NCBI GenBank assembly: GCA_040376705.1
Contig: JBEIQE010000021.1
Coordinates: 1 to 35,188, forward strand
DNA length: 35,188 bases
Origin: JBEIQE01 sp040376705
GTDB taxonomy: Bacteria; Pseudomonadota; Alphaproteobacteria; UBA2400
Reading direction: 5' to 3'
A program made the position numbers and the translations under genes. Under the pieces are notes generated by a model, which searched no databases, was not told the origin of the DNA, and worked only from the letters and a program-made list of their open reading frames with translations. Shown here piece by piece: positions 1 to 7,294 of this stretch (the first letter of the stretch is position 1; the number at the start of each line of letters is the position of its first letter).

Positions 1-257
1 ATATTCCCCCAGATAACTGGTATCCATGCCTGAGCCTCTTGAAGCCGGAGTCAATTCCGGCCCATAGGGCATTGGTATACCTTAAGAATAATTAAACGTA
101 AGGGGGTTTTTGCGTTTTTCTTCTAGGGCTTAACCGACTCGGATCGGTCCTGTTTCCGCTTACCAAAGGTTATTTCACAGAAGTGTCATACAGCCGCCAT
201 CAGGCTGTAACACTGGATTGGTAGGGTCAGCTCAGGAAAACAGGAAAGGAACACCAA
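1..257. other. Gene-free, structured leader region
   Basis: No convincing gene is visible here. Three short inverted repeats lie in series: GCCGGA/TCCGGC at 44-61, ACCGA/TCGGT at 133-148, and a longer one at 183-213. None is followed by a clear T-run, so they do not look like ordinary terminators. The region precedes a 43-codon ORF with a strong ribosome binding site, so an RNA leader is possible. A frame open from base 1 to a TGA at 31-33 could be the tail of an upstream gene but is too short to judge. Confidence 0.4.
183..213 (+). promoter_or_regulatory. Stem-loop upstream of small ORF
   Basis: A stem of TACAGCC with GGCTGTA is extended after a 2-nt bulge by GTGT with ACAC, giving about 11 base pairs and a 7-nt loop. 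It lies 44 nt before the ATG of the 43-codon ORF. There is no T-run, so a terminator is unlikely. It could be a leader element or part of a small RNA; function unknown. Confidence 0.35.
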
Positions 258-389
258 ATGGCCCATTCTCTCACACTGCAGCTCCGCAAGCGCCTGCCCC
301 ACCGGGCTTTCAACAGCGCCAACAAGCAGCGCGGCGATATGGACATTCCTGCCACGATTATCGACATCAAGCTGGCTAAACCGGCCTAA
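258..389 (+). CDS. Small hypothetical protein, 43 aa
   Basis: The ORF starts with ATG and is preceded at 242-250 by the purine-rich AGGAAAGGA, a good Shine-Dalgarno at normal spacing. It ends in TAA 17 bases before the stop of the convergent COQ10-like gene. The product is basic (many Arg and Lys in the first 25 residues) with a hydrophobic ATIIDIKLA stretch near the C-terminus. It has no signal peptide or recognisable domain. The strong ribosome site and the structured leader suggest a real small gene, but an ORF of this length can arise by chance. Function unknown. Confidence 0.4.
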   Translation: MAHSLTLQLRKRLPHRAFNSANKQRGDMDIPATIIDIKLAKPA

Positions 390-406
390 ACTAGAAGAGA
401 GCGAGC

Positions 407-841
407 CTAGCCACCATACAGGTGGCGGGCTCTTGCCTCGAACGAGCGCACCATAATGCGCACCGCCTCATTAAATAATGCACCCATGAGCAATTGCAGC
501 ATTTTCGACCGGAATTCGAAGTCGATATAGAATTCTATTTCGCAGCCCTTGGCGTGCTTGTGGAAAACCCAGTGATTATTGAGGTACCTGAAGGGCCCGT
601 TGAGGTACTCGACCTCAATCCGGCTATCGTCAGGCAATAAGGTAACGCGGGACTGGAAGCTTTCGCGCAGCGCCTTGAACCCAACCGATGTATTCGCCTC
701 GATGATATTGCCCTTACGGCTGGTGATCTTGAGGTCAGCACACCACGGCAGGAATTCGGGGTATTTCTCTACGTCAGCCACCAGAGCATACATCTGCTGG
801 GGCTTATGCGGGACAATCCGGCGTTCGGCATGAGTGGGCAT
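407..841 (-). CDS. COQ10/RatA-family START-domain protein
   Basis: The product is 144 aa, the usual length of the bacterial COQ10/RatA (polyketide cyclase/START-like) family. The family signature is near the N-terminus: a MYALVADVEKYPEFLPWC segment, followed by the alternating strands of the START fold and a C-terminal helix with FEARARHLYG. Family members bind hydrophobic ligands; COQ10 proteins bind ubiquinone and support respiration, and E. coli RatA was described as a ribosome-associated toxin. In alphaproteobacteria this gene commonly follows lipA, which is nearby on the same strand, so the ubiquinone-binding role is favoured. Here lipA and this gene are separated by two opposite-strand genes, so it probably has its own promoter in 842-967. 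Confidence 0.88.
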   Translation of the reverse strand: MPTHAERRIVPHKPQQMYALVADVEKYPEFLPWCADLKITSRKGNIIEANTSVGFKALRESFQSRVTLLPDDSRIEVEYLNGPFRYLNNHWVFHKHAKGCEIEFYIDFEFRSKMLQLLMGALFNEAVRIMVRSFEARARHLYGG

Positions 842-967
842 TAAGGTTAACTTGGTCTCGAAAAGATAGACATAAGAGCTTAGCCCTGATTATAAACGAT
901 ATATGGGATTTAAAGCAGCAAATTTGAAGTCGCAGCCAGCGGCCGCACATGCCATTAGGGCCGCTGT

Positions 968-1753
968 ATGACAAGGCCGCGCGACTATCTGACCGTTTCA
1001 CCAGCAGGCGTGCTTTCATTGCCTGAGGATGCTCCGCGTCTGCTAACCCAGCCAGATATGTTCAGCAGCAGCCCGCAGCAACTACATGAGCGCCCGACTG
1101 TCGCGTTTCTCGATCATATCCAAAACTGCCCCACTAATTCTGCCAATATGAAGAAGGCCGCCTTCGCCGCCTTCAATGGCAGATCAACCATTTTCTCCCA
1201 AGCCACGATGCTGATTGGCGCACCCGGCCTTAACAAGCTTTATCTACCCAGCTCACTCGGCCACCTTGAATCTTTGACAGGTCTTGCGGGAACTTCAGCG
1301 CAGCTGGCAGGTGACCTTGGCAGCAAGTACATCATGATGGTGTTCAGCAACGGCCCGCGCCCTGCCCCCACCCCAGCGTGGCATGAAGATGCAGGTAAAA
1401 CCTATCTGCTTTGCAGCGAGAAGGTCAGCTCGGTGCTCGCCCTCGAGAATGCCGCCAAGGATGAAACAGGTATTCATATCAATGAAAATACCGCGCTCTA
1501 TTCACCGCTCAGAGGCATGCCGGTTTCATTTAAAACTCTGCTCCATACCAAACCGTATGATATGGGCAGTGATGATGGTGATGATGACCTGGAAGAAGAC
1601 CCCAAACATTTGCCCTGCTCGTCCATGCTTGTGATTTTCGAATTTAACCCCAACGCAAAACAGCCACACGCGCAGTATGTAGCCGCACAGCCACTTTACA
1701 ATCAGATCGAAAAGCTCACTGGCAAGCATCCCAGAAAATGGGGTTTTGACTGA
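968..1753 (+). CDS. Unknown protein, first of tandem H-x-D...H paralogues
   Basis: The product is 261 aa and I do not recognise it at family level. It is clearly paralogous to the next gene: both share RP-x-(V/L)-AFLD, GAPG-x-x-x-LYLP, P-x-WH-x-DA, LC-x-(D/E)K, GMPVSF and H-(T/S)-x-PY in the same order. His139-x-Asp141 and His193 are conserved in both with identical spacing, a pattern typical of Fe(II)/2-oxoglutarate oxygenases and reminiscent of DUF1826 proteins. The downstream Arg that usually binds 2-oxoglutarate is not evident; Ser-Ser stands before the following VIFE strand. There is an acidic insertion SDDGDDDLEEDP near 201-212. No signal peptide is seen. Its TGA overlaps the ATG of the next gene by one base, so the two are probably translationally coupled. 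An oxygenase role is inference only. Confidence 0.75.
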   Translation: MTRPRDYLTVSPAGVLSLPEDAPRLLTQPDMFSSSPQQLHERPTVAFLDHIQNCPTNSANMKKAAFAAFNGRSTIFSQATMLIGAPGLNKLYLPSSLGHLESLTGLAGTSAQLAGDLGSKYIMMVFSNGPRPAPTPAWHEDAGKTYLLCSEKVSSVLALENAAKDETGIHINENTALYSPLRGMPVSFKTLLHTKPYDMGSDDGDDDLEEDPKHLPCSSMLVIFEFNPNAKQPHAQYVAAQPLYNQIEKLTGKHPRKWGFD

Positions 1754-2550
1754 TGGCCAGCCTACCTGATCTGCACCATATGCATCTCGCTATCGAAGCT
1801 GGACAGATGTCTATATCCCCTAAAACTTCGGCGCTCTTTCCGGCAGATGCACACGCCGCGCTTACCAGTAGCGATATGCAGCACAGTCATGCACATGAGC
1901 TTACCGATCGCCCCGCCCTAGCCTTTCTTGATATCACCAGCAACTGCAGCCGCAATAGCGCGGCATTAGCCGCAGCTGCTGCCAATATCCCTACAGGTGA
2001 TAAAGTAAAATACATGTCAGCAATTGTAGGTGCACCGGGTATTGCTGGCCTTTATCTGCCGCAAGATGTCTGCGCGCCACTACAAGAGCTGGCAACTAAA
2101 GCAGCGACTGCTGCGTTCTACCGCAATATCCTCGGTAATCAATTCATCCGCATGCGCCTTACCACTGACTACCGCCCGCTAACATTACCGGACTGGCACT
2201 GCGATGCTCTTCCCAATATCATGCTGTGTGCCGACAAAATCGGCACCATGTTCATGCTAACCGGCGGGCAAATGCAGGACCACGAGTTGCGCACCAGCAG
2301 TGATGCCGAGATGATTCAAGCACTGCCCGGCATGCCGGTTTCGTTCAACAAGATCGTGCATAGCGCGCCTTATCTGAACGAGCCAGAGTGCGCAAAAAAT
2401 TTCGGCGTTTCATCGACCGTGATATTCGAGTGTTTTGGCGAGCGTGATGATGTATCGCAGGAATGCGTGAGCTCAAGCCACATCGCCTCAGTCATCCGCA
2501 GCATGACAGGTAAAGACCCGAAGCCGATGAGCTACAGGCTACTTACCTAA
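1753..2550 (+). CDS. Unknown protein, second of tandem H-x-D...H paralogues
   Basis: The product is 265 aa and a paralogue of the preceding gene, with diverged N-terminal 50 residues rich in His and Ala. The shared core has His149-x-Asp151 and His203, and the distance between them equals that in the neighbour (51 residues between Asp and the second His). It lacks the neighbour's acidic insertion and has several extra Cys residues (C65, C107, C150, C159, C213, C227). Start ATG overlaps the upstream stop (TGATG). The 3' end overlaps the convergent lipA by 12 bases. A metal-binding, cupin-like fold is inferred from the motif; no function can be assigned. Confidence 0.75.
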   Translation: MASLPDLHHMHLAIEAGQMSISPKTSALFPADAHAALTSSDMQHSHAHELTDRPALAFLDITSNCSRNSAALAAAAANIPTGDKVKYMSAIVGAPGIAGLYLPQDVCAPLQELATKAATAAFYRNILGNQFIRMRLTTDYRPLTLPDWHCDALPNIMLCADKIGTMFMLTGGQMQDHELRTSSDAEMIQALPGMPVSFNKIVHSAPYLNEPECAKNFGVSSTVIFECFGERDDVSQECVSSSHIASVIRSMTGKDPKPMSYRLLT

Positions 2551-3489
2551 CTGTGCATCACGCGCAGCGCGCAGCTTCTTGAAATCATCACCCGCAAAGT
2601 AAGACGAGCGTGTAAGCGCCGACGCCGAAACCATATGGAAGCCTTTGCCTTTTGCCATTTCGGTATAATAGGCAAACTCATCCGGCGTAACGAAACGGTC
2701 AATCGGTGCATGCTTGGGCGTAGGCTGCAGATACTGGCCGATGGTAAGGAAATCTACATCAGCAGCGCGCAGATCATCCATAACCTGCAGTACTTCTTCC
2801 TTACCTTCACCCAGACCAACCATAATACCTGACTTGGTGAACAGGCTCGGGTCGTGGCGTTTGATGTCCTTCAGCAGCTCGAGTGATGTAAAGTAACGTG
2901 CACCCGGGCGGATAGTACCATAAAGGCGCGGCACGGTTTCGAGATTGTGGTTAAACACATCCGGCTTCACATCAGCAATTGTCTTGGCTGCGCCCGGCTT
3001 CTTCTGGAAGTCAGGGGTGAGAATTTCAACCGTAGTGCCTGGCGAGGCTTTGCGAATGGCATTGATGGTCTCAACAAAATGCTGCGCGCCACCATCGGGC
3101 AGGTCATCGCGGTCAACCGAGGTGATCACAACATGCTCAAGACCCAGTTTGCGGGTAGCATCGCCAATCCGCTGCGGCTCATGCGGATCGAGCAGGTCAG
3201 GACGGCCAGTGGCCACATTGCAGAAAGCGCAGGCGCGCGTACACACAGCGCCCAGAATCATGAAAGTGGCATGCTTCTTCTGCCAGCATTCGCCAATGTT
3301 GGGGCAAGCCGCTTCTTCGCATACGGTAATCAGTTTGTGTTCACGCACCAGATCGCGCGTGGCCATATACTCGGGCGAGGTTGGTGCTTTCACCCTGATC
3401 CAGTCCGGCTTTTTAAGGCGAACGGCGTTATCAGGCTTATGGGCCTTCTCGGGGTGGCGAATACGGTCGGGGTTCAGGTCGTCTGGCAT
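2539..3489 (-). CDS. lipA: Lipoyl synthase
   Basis: A radical-SAM enzyme of 316 aa that inserts two sulfurs into protein-bound octanoyl groups to form lipoyl cofactors. The auxiliary cluster motif is present (Cys57, Cys62, Cys68 in CEEAACPNIGEC), as is the radical-SAM CxxxCxxC (Cys83, Cys87, Cys90 in CTRACAFC). The C-terminal RSSY, whose Ser ligates the auxiliary cluster, is also seen. The ATG at 3489 gives the normal N-terminus; the reading frame extends 35 codons further upstream but that stretch does not resemble LipA. Its products are the lipoyl domains of PdhB and PdhC encoded nearby on the same strand. Its 3' end overlaps the convergent unknown gene by 12 bases. Confidence 0.97.
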   Translation of the reverse strand: MPDDLNPDRIRHPEKAHKPDNAVRLKKPDWIRVKAPTSPEYMATRDLVREHKLITVCEEAACPNIGECWQKKHATFMILGAVCTRACAFCNVATGRPDLLDPHEPQRIGDATRKLGLEHVVITSVDRDDLPDGGAQHFVETINAIRKASPGTTVEILTPDFQKKPGAAKTIADVKPDVFNHNLETVPRLYGTIRPGARYFTSLELLKDIKRHDPSLFTKSGIMVGLGEGKEEVLQVMDDLRAADVDFLTIGQYLQPTPKHAPIDRFVTPDEFAYYTEMAKGKGFHMVSASALTRSSYFAGDDFKKLRAARDAQLGK

Positions 3490-3614
3490 GATGGCTAATA
3501 TATAGGCTGGATGAGAGCAAAAAACCAAGCTTTTTGGTATGCAGTTTCTTGCTGGAAAGCCGATATGAATCAGATAATAAGGAGAAAAGAACAAATAACA
3601 GGCAGGCGCATACT

Positions 3615-4034
3615 TTGGGCAAGAAAAAACAGACCTCAGCTCCGGCTGAAACCTTCAACCTGCTCAGCAAGGCGCTAGACTGCGGCTTCTTTAGGGCCAA
3701 TCCAGAAAGCGTTATCAAAAAACTGCGTGAAGAACTCAAAGAGCTGTCGGATGAAGTCGATAAGAATGACAAAGCCGGTATGAAGGACGAGTATGGTGAC
3801 CTGCTGTTCGTCGCTGCGCAGTTTGCACTGGCGAGTGGTGTTAACGCCAATAAGGCCCTGCGGCAGGCCAATCAGAAATTCAGCCGCCGTTTTACTTACA
3901 TCGAGAAAGAGTTAGCCGCACGCGGGCTTGAGGCCTCGCCGCAAAACCGCGAGCTGATGTGGAAGCTGTGGGCTGCTGCCAAAAGGCAGGAAAAACCCAA
4001 GAAGGCCAAGAAGCTGGCTAAGCAACCTCTTTAA
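3615..4034 (+). CDS. Single-domain MazG-type nucleotide pyrophosphohydrolase
   Basis: The product matches the C-terminal half of MazG: a helix with KLREELKELSDEV, then DEYGDLLFVAAQFA, then ALRQANQKFSRRFTYIE. These supply the E-x-x-E and E-x-x-D acidic residues that bind Mg2+ in this all-alpha NTP pyrophosphohydrolase fold. Full MazG has two such domains and about 260 residues; here only one is present, followed by a Lys-rich tail. The start is uncertain. No ATG lies in frame: TTG at 3615 is given, TTG at 3534 is an alternative, and AAGGAG at 3579-3584 fits neither well. It is divergent from lipA and overlaps the convergent LOG gene by 17 bases. Likely role is hydrolysis of non-canonical nucleotides; substrate unknown. 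Confidence 0.75.
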   Translation: MGKKKQTSAPAETFNLLSKALDCGFFRANPESVIKKLREELKELSDEVDKNDKAGMKDEYGDLLFVAAQFALASGVNANKALRQANQKFSRRFTYIEKELAARGLEASPQNRELMWKLWAAAKRQEKPKKAKKLAKQPL

Positions 4035-4041
4035 GCTTCTT
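4008..4041. terminator. Possible bidirectional terminator at convergent gene ends
   Basis: AAGAAGCT at 4008-4015 is complementary to AGCTTCTT at 4034-4041, with an 18-nt loop. It spans the overlapping stop codons of the MazG-type and LOG genes. The T-run is poor on both strands, so this is only a candidate. Confidence 0.25.
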
Positions 4042-4608
4042 GTGCTTCAGGCCCCATACCGGCGGCAACGGCTGCCACGCCTTGAACTTACCCAGCAGCT
4101 CAGTAGCCTCTGAGGCCACAATCAACCCATCGCGATGGTCCGCCAGCAGGAAGCCATCCTCCACCATCCGGTCCATAAGAGCGAGGAGATGATCATAGAA
4201 GCCCGCGATATTGAAAATACCGCAGGGTTTATCATGCAAACCCACATGCAGCCATGTAAGCTGCTCAAACAGCTCATCCATAGTACCAGTCGCGCCGGGC
4301 ATGATGATAGAGCCGTTAGTCAGCTCGATCATACGCGCCTTACGCTCATGCAGGCTTTCAACGAACAGCAGCTCACTCAGGCCCGGGTGCACAGTCTCGA
4401 TTGTTGCCAGCACATGTGGCATCACGCCAATCACTTCACCACCCGCCTCGAGAGCTGCAGTGGCGACCTCGCCCATCAAGCCATCCTTATTGCCACCGTA
4501 AACAAGGCCGATGCCGGATGTTGCCAACAAGCGCCCAAGCTCCTGTGCAGCCTGACGATAAATCGGCTTATTCCCCGGCTGAGAGGCGCAGTAAACACAA
4601 AGACGCAT
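4018..4608 (-). CDS. LOG-family nucleotide 5'-monophosphate phosphoribohydrolase
   Basis: The product is 196 aa, of the LOG/TIGR00730 family (Rossmann-like; cleaves nucleoside monophosphates such as cytokinin ribotides to base plus ribose-5-phosphate). MRLCVYCASQPG starts the first strand, GGNKDGLMG (38-46) is the first phosphate loop, and HERKARM (88-93) carries the catalytic Arg. PGATGTMDE (104-112) corresponds to the usual PGGxGTxxE with the second Gly replaced by Ala; the catalytic Glu112 remains. Its ATG shares a base with the TAA of lpd (TAATG), so it is the coupled last gene of the pdh operon. The physiological substrate cannot be told from sequence. Confidence 0.9.
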   Translation of the reverse strand: MRLCVYCASQPGNKPIYRQAAQELGRLLATSGIGLVYGGNKDGLMGEVATAALEAGGEVIGVMPHVLATIETVHPGLSELLFVESLHERKARMIELTNGSIIMPGATGTMDELFEQLTWLHVGLHDKPCGIFNIAGFYDHLLALMDRMVEDGFLLADHRDGLIVASEATELLGKFKAWQPLPPVWGLKHKKLKEVA

Positions 4609-5996
4609 TAGAAATGTACTGCCCTGCCATACGCATCAAGCGCGCTTTCATGCATCATTTCCGAAAGAGTTGGATGCGGGAAGACTGTATGCATCAGCTC
4701 GGCCTCGGTGCCTTCCATGCTACGGGTCAGGGTATAGCCCTGAATCAGCTCCGTCACTTCAGCACCAATCATATGCGCGCCCAGCAGCTCGCCGGTCTTG
4801 GCATCGAACACGGTTTTTACCATGCCCTCAGGCTCGCCGAGTGCGATCGCCTTACCGTTACCCATGAACGGGAAGCGGCCGACTTTAACTTCGTAGCCTG
4901 CGGCCTTGGCTTTAGCTTCGGTCATACCGACTGAAGCAACCTGCGGGTGGCAATAGGTGCAACCGGGAATCTTTGAGATATCGAGCGGGTGCAGGCCTTT
5001 GACGCCAGCAATTTTCTCAACGCACATCACGCCTTCGTGGCTGGCCTTGTGTGCCAGCCATGGCGGGCCAGCGAGATCGCCGATGGCGTATACGCCAGCA
5101 GCGCTGGTGCGGCACCATTCGTCAATCACCACATGGCCGCGGTCAACCTTAATGCCTGCAGTTTCAAGCCCGATGTTCTCGACATTACCGGTAATACCAA
5201 CAGCTGAGATTACGCGATCAACCGTCACATCCTGGGCCTTGCCAGCGACATCAATTGTTACGGTCACACTATCCGCACCCTTGGTGAGTTTTACCACTTT
5301 AGCACCGGTCATAATCTTCATGCCTTGCTTTTCAAAGGCTTTACGCGCGAAGGCTGAAATTTCTTCATCCTCAACCGGCAATACGCGGTCCATCACTTCA
5401 ACCACAGTCACTTCGGCACCCATAGTGCGGTAGAAACTGGCGAACTCGATGCCGATTGCACCCGAACCCACAACCAGCAGGCTCTTGGGCATGCTAGTAG
5501 GCACCATCGCTTCTTTATAGGTCCATACCAGTTTGCCATCGGGCTCGAGGCCGGGCAGCACACGGGCACGCGCGCCGGTCGCCAGAATGATATGCGGTGC
5601 CTCAAGCTGAGCAGGAGTTTTCCCCTCAACACTAACAGTCCCCTTACCGGCCAGTTTGCCGTAACCATCGTAAACGGTAACCTTGTTCTTCTTGAGGAGG
5701 TGCTTCACACCGCCTGAAAGCTGGCTGGCAACACCGCGCGAGCGGTCCACTATCTTCTTCAGATCGAAACGGATGTTATCAGCCGCTAGGCCATAGGCAC
5801 CGGCATGCTGCATAAGGTGATAGACTTCAGCTGAGCGCAGAAGCGCCTTGGTAGGTATACAGCCCCAGTTCAGGCAGATACCGCCCAAGTGATTGGCCTC
5901 GACCAGCGCAGTCTTCATGCCCAGCTGGCTTGCGCGAATAGCCGTTACATAACCGCCCGGCCCGCCGCCGATGACGATGAGGTCAAACTTTTCCAT
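4608..5996 (-). CDS. lpdA: Dihydrolipoyl dehydrogenase (E3)
   Basis: A flavoprotein disulfide oxidoreductase of 462 aa that reoxidises dihydrolipoyl groups on E2 and reduces NAD+. Visible features are the FAD-binding GGGPGGY near residue 11, the redox disulfide in GGICLNWGCIPTKALL, and the NAD-binding GSGAIGIEFASFY. They are followed by the second FAD motif YAIGDLAG and the C-terminal dimer-interface HPHPTLSE with the catalytic His-Glu pair. It lies 11 bases after pdhC and is coupled to the LOG gene, so it is the E3 dedicated to this complex. No irregularity is seen. Confidence 0.97.
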   Translation of the reverse strand: MEKFDLIVIGGGPGGYVTAIRASQLGMKTALVEANHLGGICLNWGCIPTKALLRSAEVYHLMQHAGAYGLAADNIRFDLKKIVDRSRGVASQLSGGVKHLLKKNKVTVYDGYGKLAGKGTVSVEGKTPAQLEAPHIILATGARARVLPGLEPDGKLVWTYKEAMVPTSMPKSLLVVGSGAIGIEFASFYRTMGAEVTVVEVMDRVLPVEDEEISAFARKAFEKQGMKIMTGAKVVKLTKGADSVTVTIDVAGKAQDVTVDRVISAVGITGNVENIGLETAGIKVDRGHVVIDEWCRTSAAGVYAIGDLAGPPWLAHKASHEGVMCVEKIAGVKGLHPLDISKIPGCTYCHPQVASVGMTEAKAKAAGYEVKVGRFPFMGNGKAIALGEPEGMVKTVFDAKTGELLGAHMIGAEVTELIQGYTLTRSMEGTEAELMHTVFPHPTLSEMMHESALDAYGRAVHF

Positions 5997-6007
5997 GATA
6001 TTTATCC

Positions 6008-7291
6008 TTATAACAGCATGAGCGCGGGATCTTCGATGCGCTTCTTGAAAGCCTGCAGGAATTCGGCACCGACTGAGCCATCGACCGAGCGGTGATCAAC
6101 CGACAGCGTACAGCTCATGATGGTTGCAATCTCAATTGCGCCATTGGTCACAACCGGACGCTGCTCGCCCGCACCGACGGCCAGAATGCAGCTCTGTGGC
6201 GGGTTGATGATGGCGGCGAAGTCTTTAATACCAAACATACCGAGGTTGGAGATGGTGAAACCACCCCCCATGAACTCTTCAGGCTTGAGCTTGCCGGTAC
6301 GGGCCTTCTCGGCCAGTGTCTTCATCTCATCCGAGATAGACGACAGGCCCTTCTTGTCAGCACCCTTAATGATGGGCGTAATCAAGCCATTAGGCGTAGC
6401 CACAGCAACCGATACATCAACTTCATTAAAACGCAGCACGGCTTCATCGGTCCATGCAGCATTGGCAGCCGGAATCTCCTTCAGCGCCAAGGCTACCGCG
6501 CGAATGACAAAGTCATTCACACTTACTTTAATACCTGTTTCATTGATGCGTTTACGCATACCGAGCAGATGGTCAATCCGGCAATCAATCGTGAGGTAGA
6601 AGTGCGGAATGGTCTGCTTGCTCTCAAGCAGGCGCTTGGCTGTTACCTTTTTCACGTTATTGTTGGGGATAGCGGTAAAGGTCTGGCCCAGCTTGGTCAG
6701 CATATCGGCAATCGCACCCGTTGCTGGCGGGTGTGCCAAAGCAGTGCCCTGCGCTGTAGTTGCAGGCAGCTGCACACCATGACCGTTGCTCTTACCGGCA
6801 AGGACGTCCTCGCGGGTAATACGGCCGTGCGGACCAGTGCCCTGCAAACTGGCAAGGTTAATACCGCGCTCAGCGGCGATACGCTTGGCCAGCGGGGTTG
6901 CAAAAATACGCTCACCACTTTGCGCAGCCGGGGCTGCAGCAGGAACAGCAACCGGCTTGGGTGCTGTGGCAGCTGCAACAGGTAAGGGGGCCACAGGAGC
7001 AGAAGCGTTGGCCGGAGCTGGTGTCTTGTTGAGTGCTGATGCGTCTTCGCCCTCTTCCAGCAGAATGGCGATCGGCGCATTCACTTTCACACCCGATGTA
7101 CCGGCAGCCACCATGATTTTTGCCAGTACGCCCTCGTCTGCCGCTTCTACTTCCATCGTGGCTTTATCGGTTTCTATCTCGGCAATCACATCGCCAGATT
7201 TAACCTTGTCGCCTTCTTTCTTGAGCCAGCGGGCAAGTGTGCCCTCGGTCATGGTCGGCGAGAGAGCAGGCATCAGAATATTTGTGGGCAT
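6008..7291 (-). CDS. pdhC: Pyruvate dehydrogenase E2, dihydrolipoyllysine acetyltransferase
   Basis: The E2 core of the complex, 427 aa. It has one N-terminal lipoyl domain (lipoyl-lysine in EIETDKATMEVEAADEG, around residue 44), an Ala/Pro-rich linker, and a peripheral-subunit-binding domain (ATPLAKRIAAERGINLASL...GRITREDV, about 132-170). The catalytic acetyltransferase domain ends in DHRSVDG, which carries the active-site His and Asp. It sits 3 bases downstream of pdhB in the operon. The lipoyl-domain start is almost identical to that of PdhB (MPALSPTMTEG), reflecting duplication of the domain. Confidence 0.96.
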   Translation of the reverse strand: MPTNILMPALSPTMTEGTLARWLKKEGDKVKSGDVIAEIETDKATMEVEAADEGVLAKIMVAAGTSGVKVNAPIAILLEEGEDASALNKTPAPANASAPVAPLPVAAATAPKPVAVPAAAPAAQSGERIFATPLAKRIAAERGINLASLQGTGPHGRITREDVLAGKSNGHGVQLPATTAQGTALAHPPATGAIADMLTKLGQTFTAIPNNNVKKVTAKRLLESKQTIPHFYLTIDCRIDHLLGMRKRINETGIKVSVNDFVIRAVALALKEIPAANAAWTDEAVLRFNEVDVSVAVATPNGLITPIIKGADKKGLSSISDEMKTLAEKARTGKLKPEEFMGGGFTISNLGMFGIKDFAAIINPPQSCILAVGAGEQRPVVTNGAIEIATIMSCTLSVDHRSVDGSVGAEFLQAFKKRIEDPALMLL

Positions 7292-7294
7292 AAT

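Noticed and set aside
44..61. GCCGGA/TCCGGC hairpin as a terminator
   Set aside because: No T-run follows and no upstream gene end is established in the window.
183..213. Resemblance to a PhoB box (TGTCATA, CTGTAACA)
   Set aside because: Spacing between the half sites does not fit the 11-bp direct repeat, and the sequence is better explained as a stem-loop.
2945..3505. Plus-strand open frames of about 185 codons across lipA
   Set aside because: Antisense to lipA, which has all its cysteine motifs intact.
6092..6985. Long plus-strand open frame (297 codons) across pdhC
   Set aside because: Antisense to a clear E2 gene; composition is His, Arg, Cys and Asn-rich as expected of a shadow frame, with no domain.
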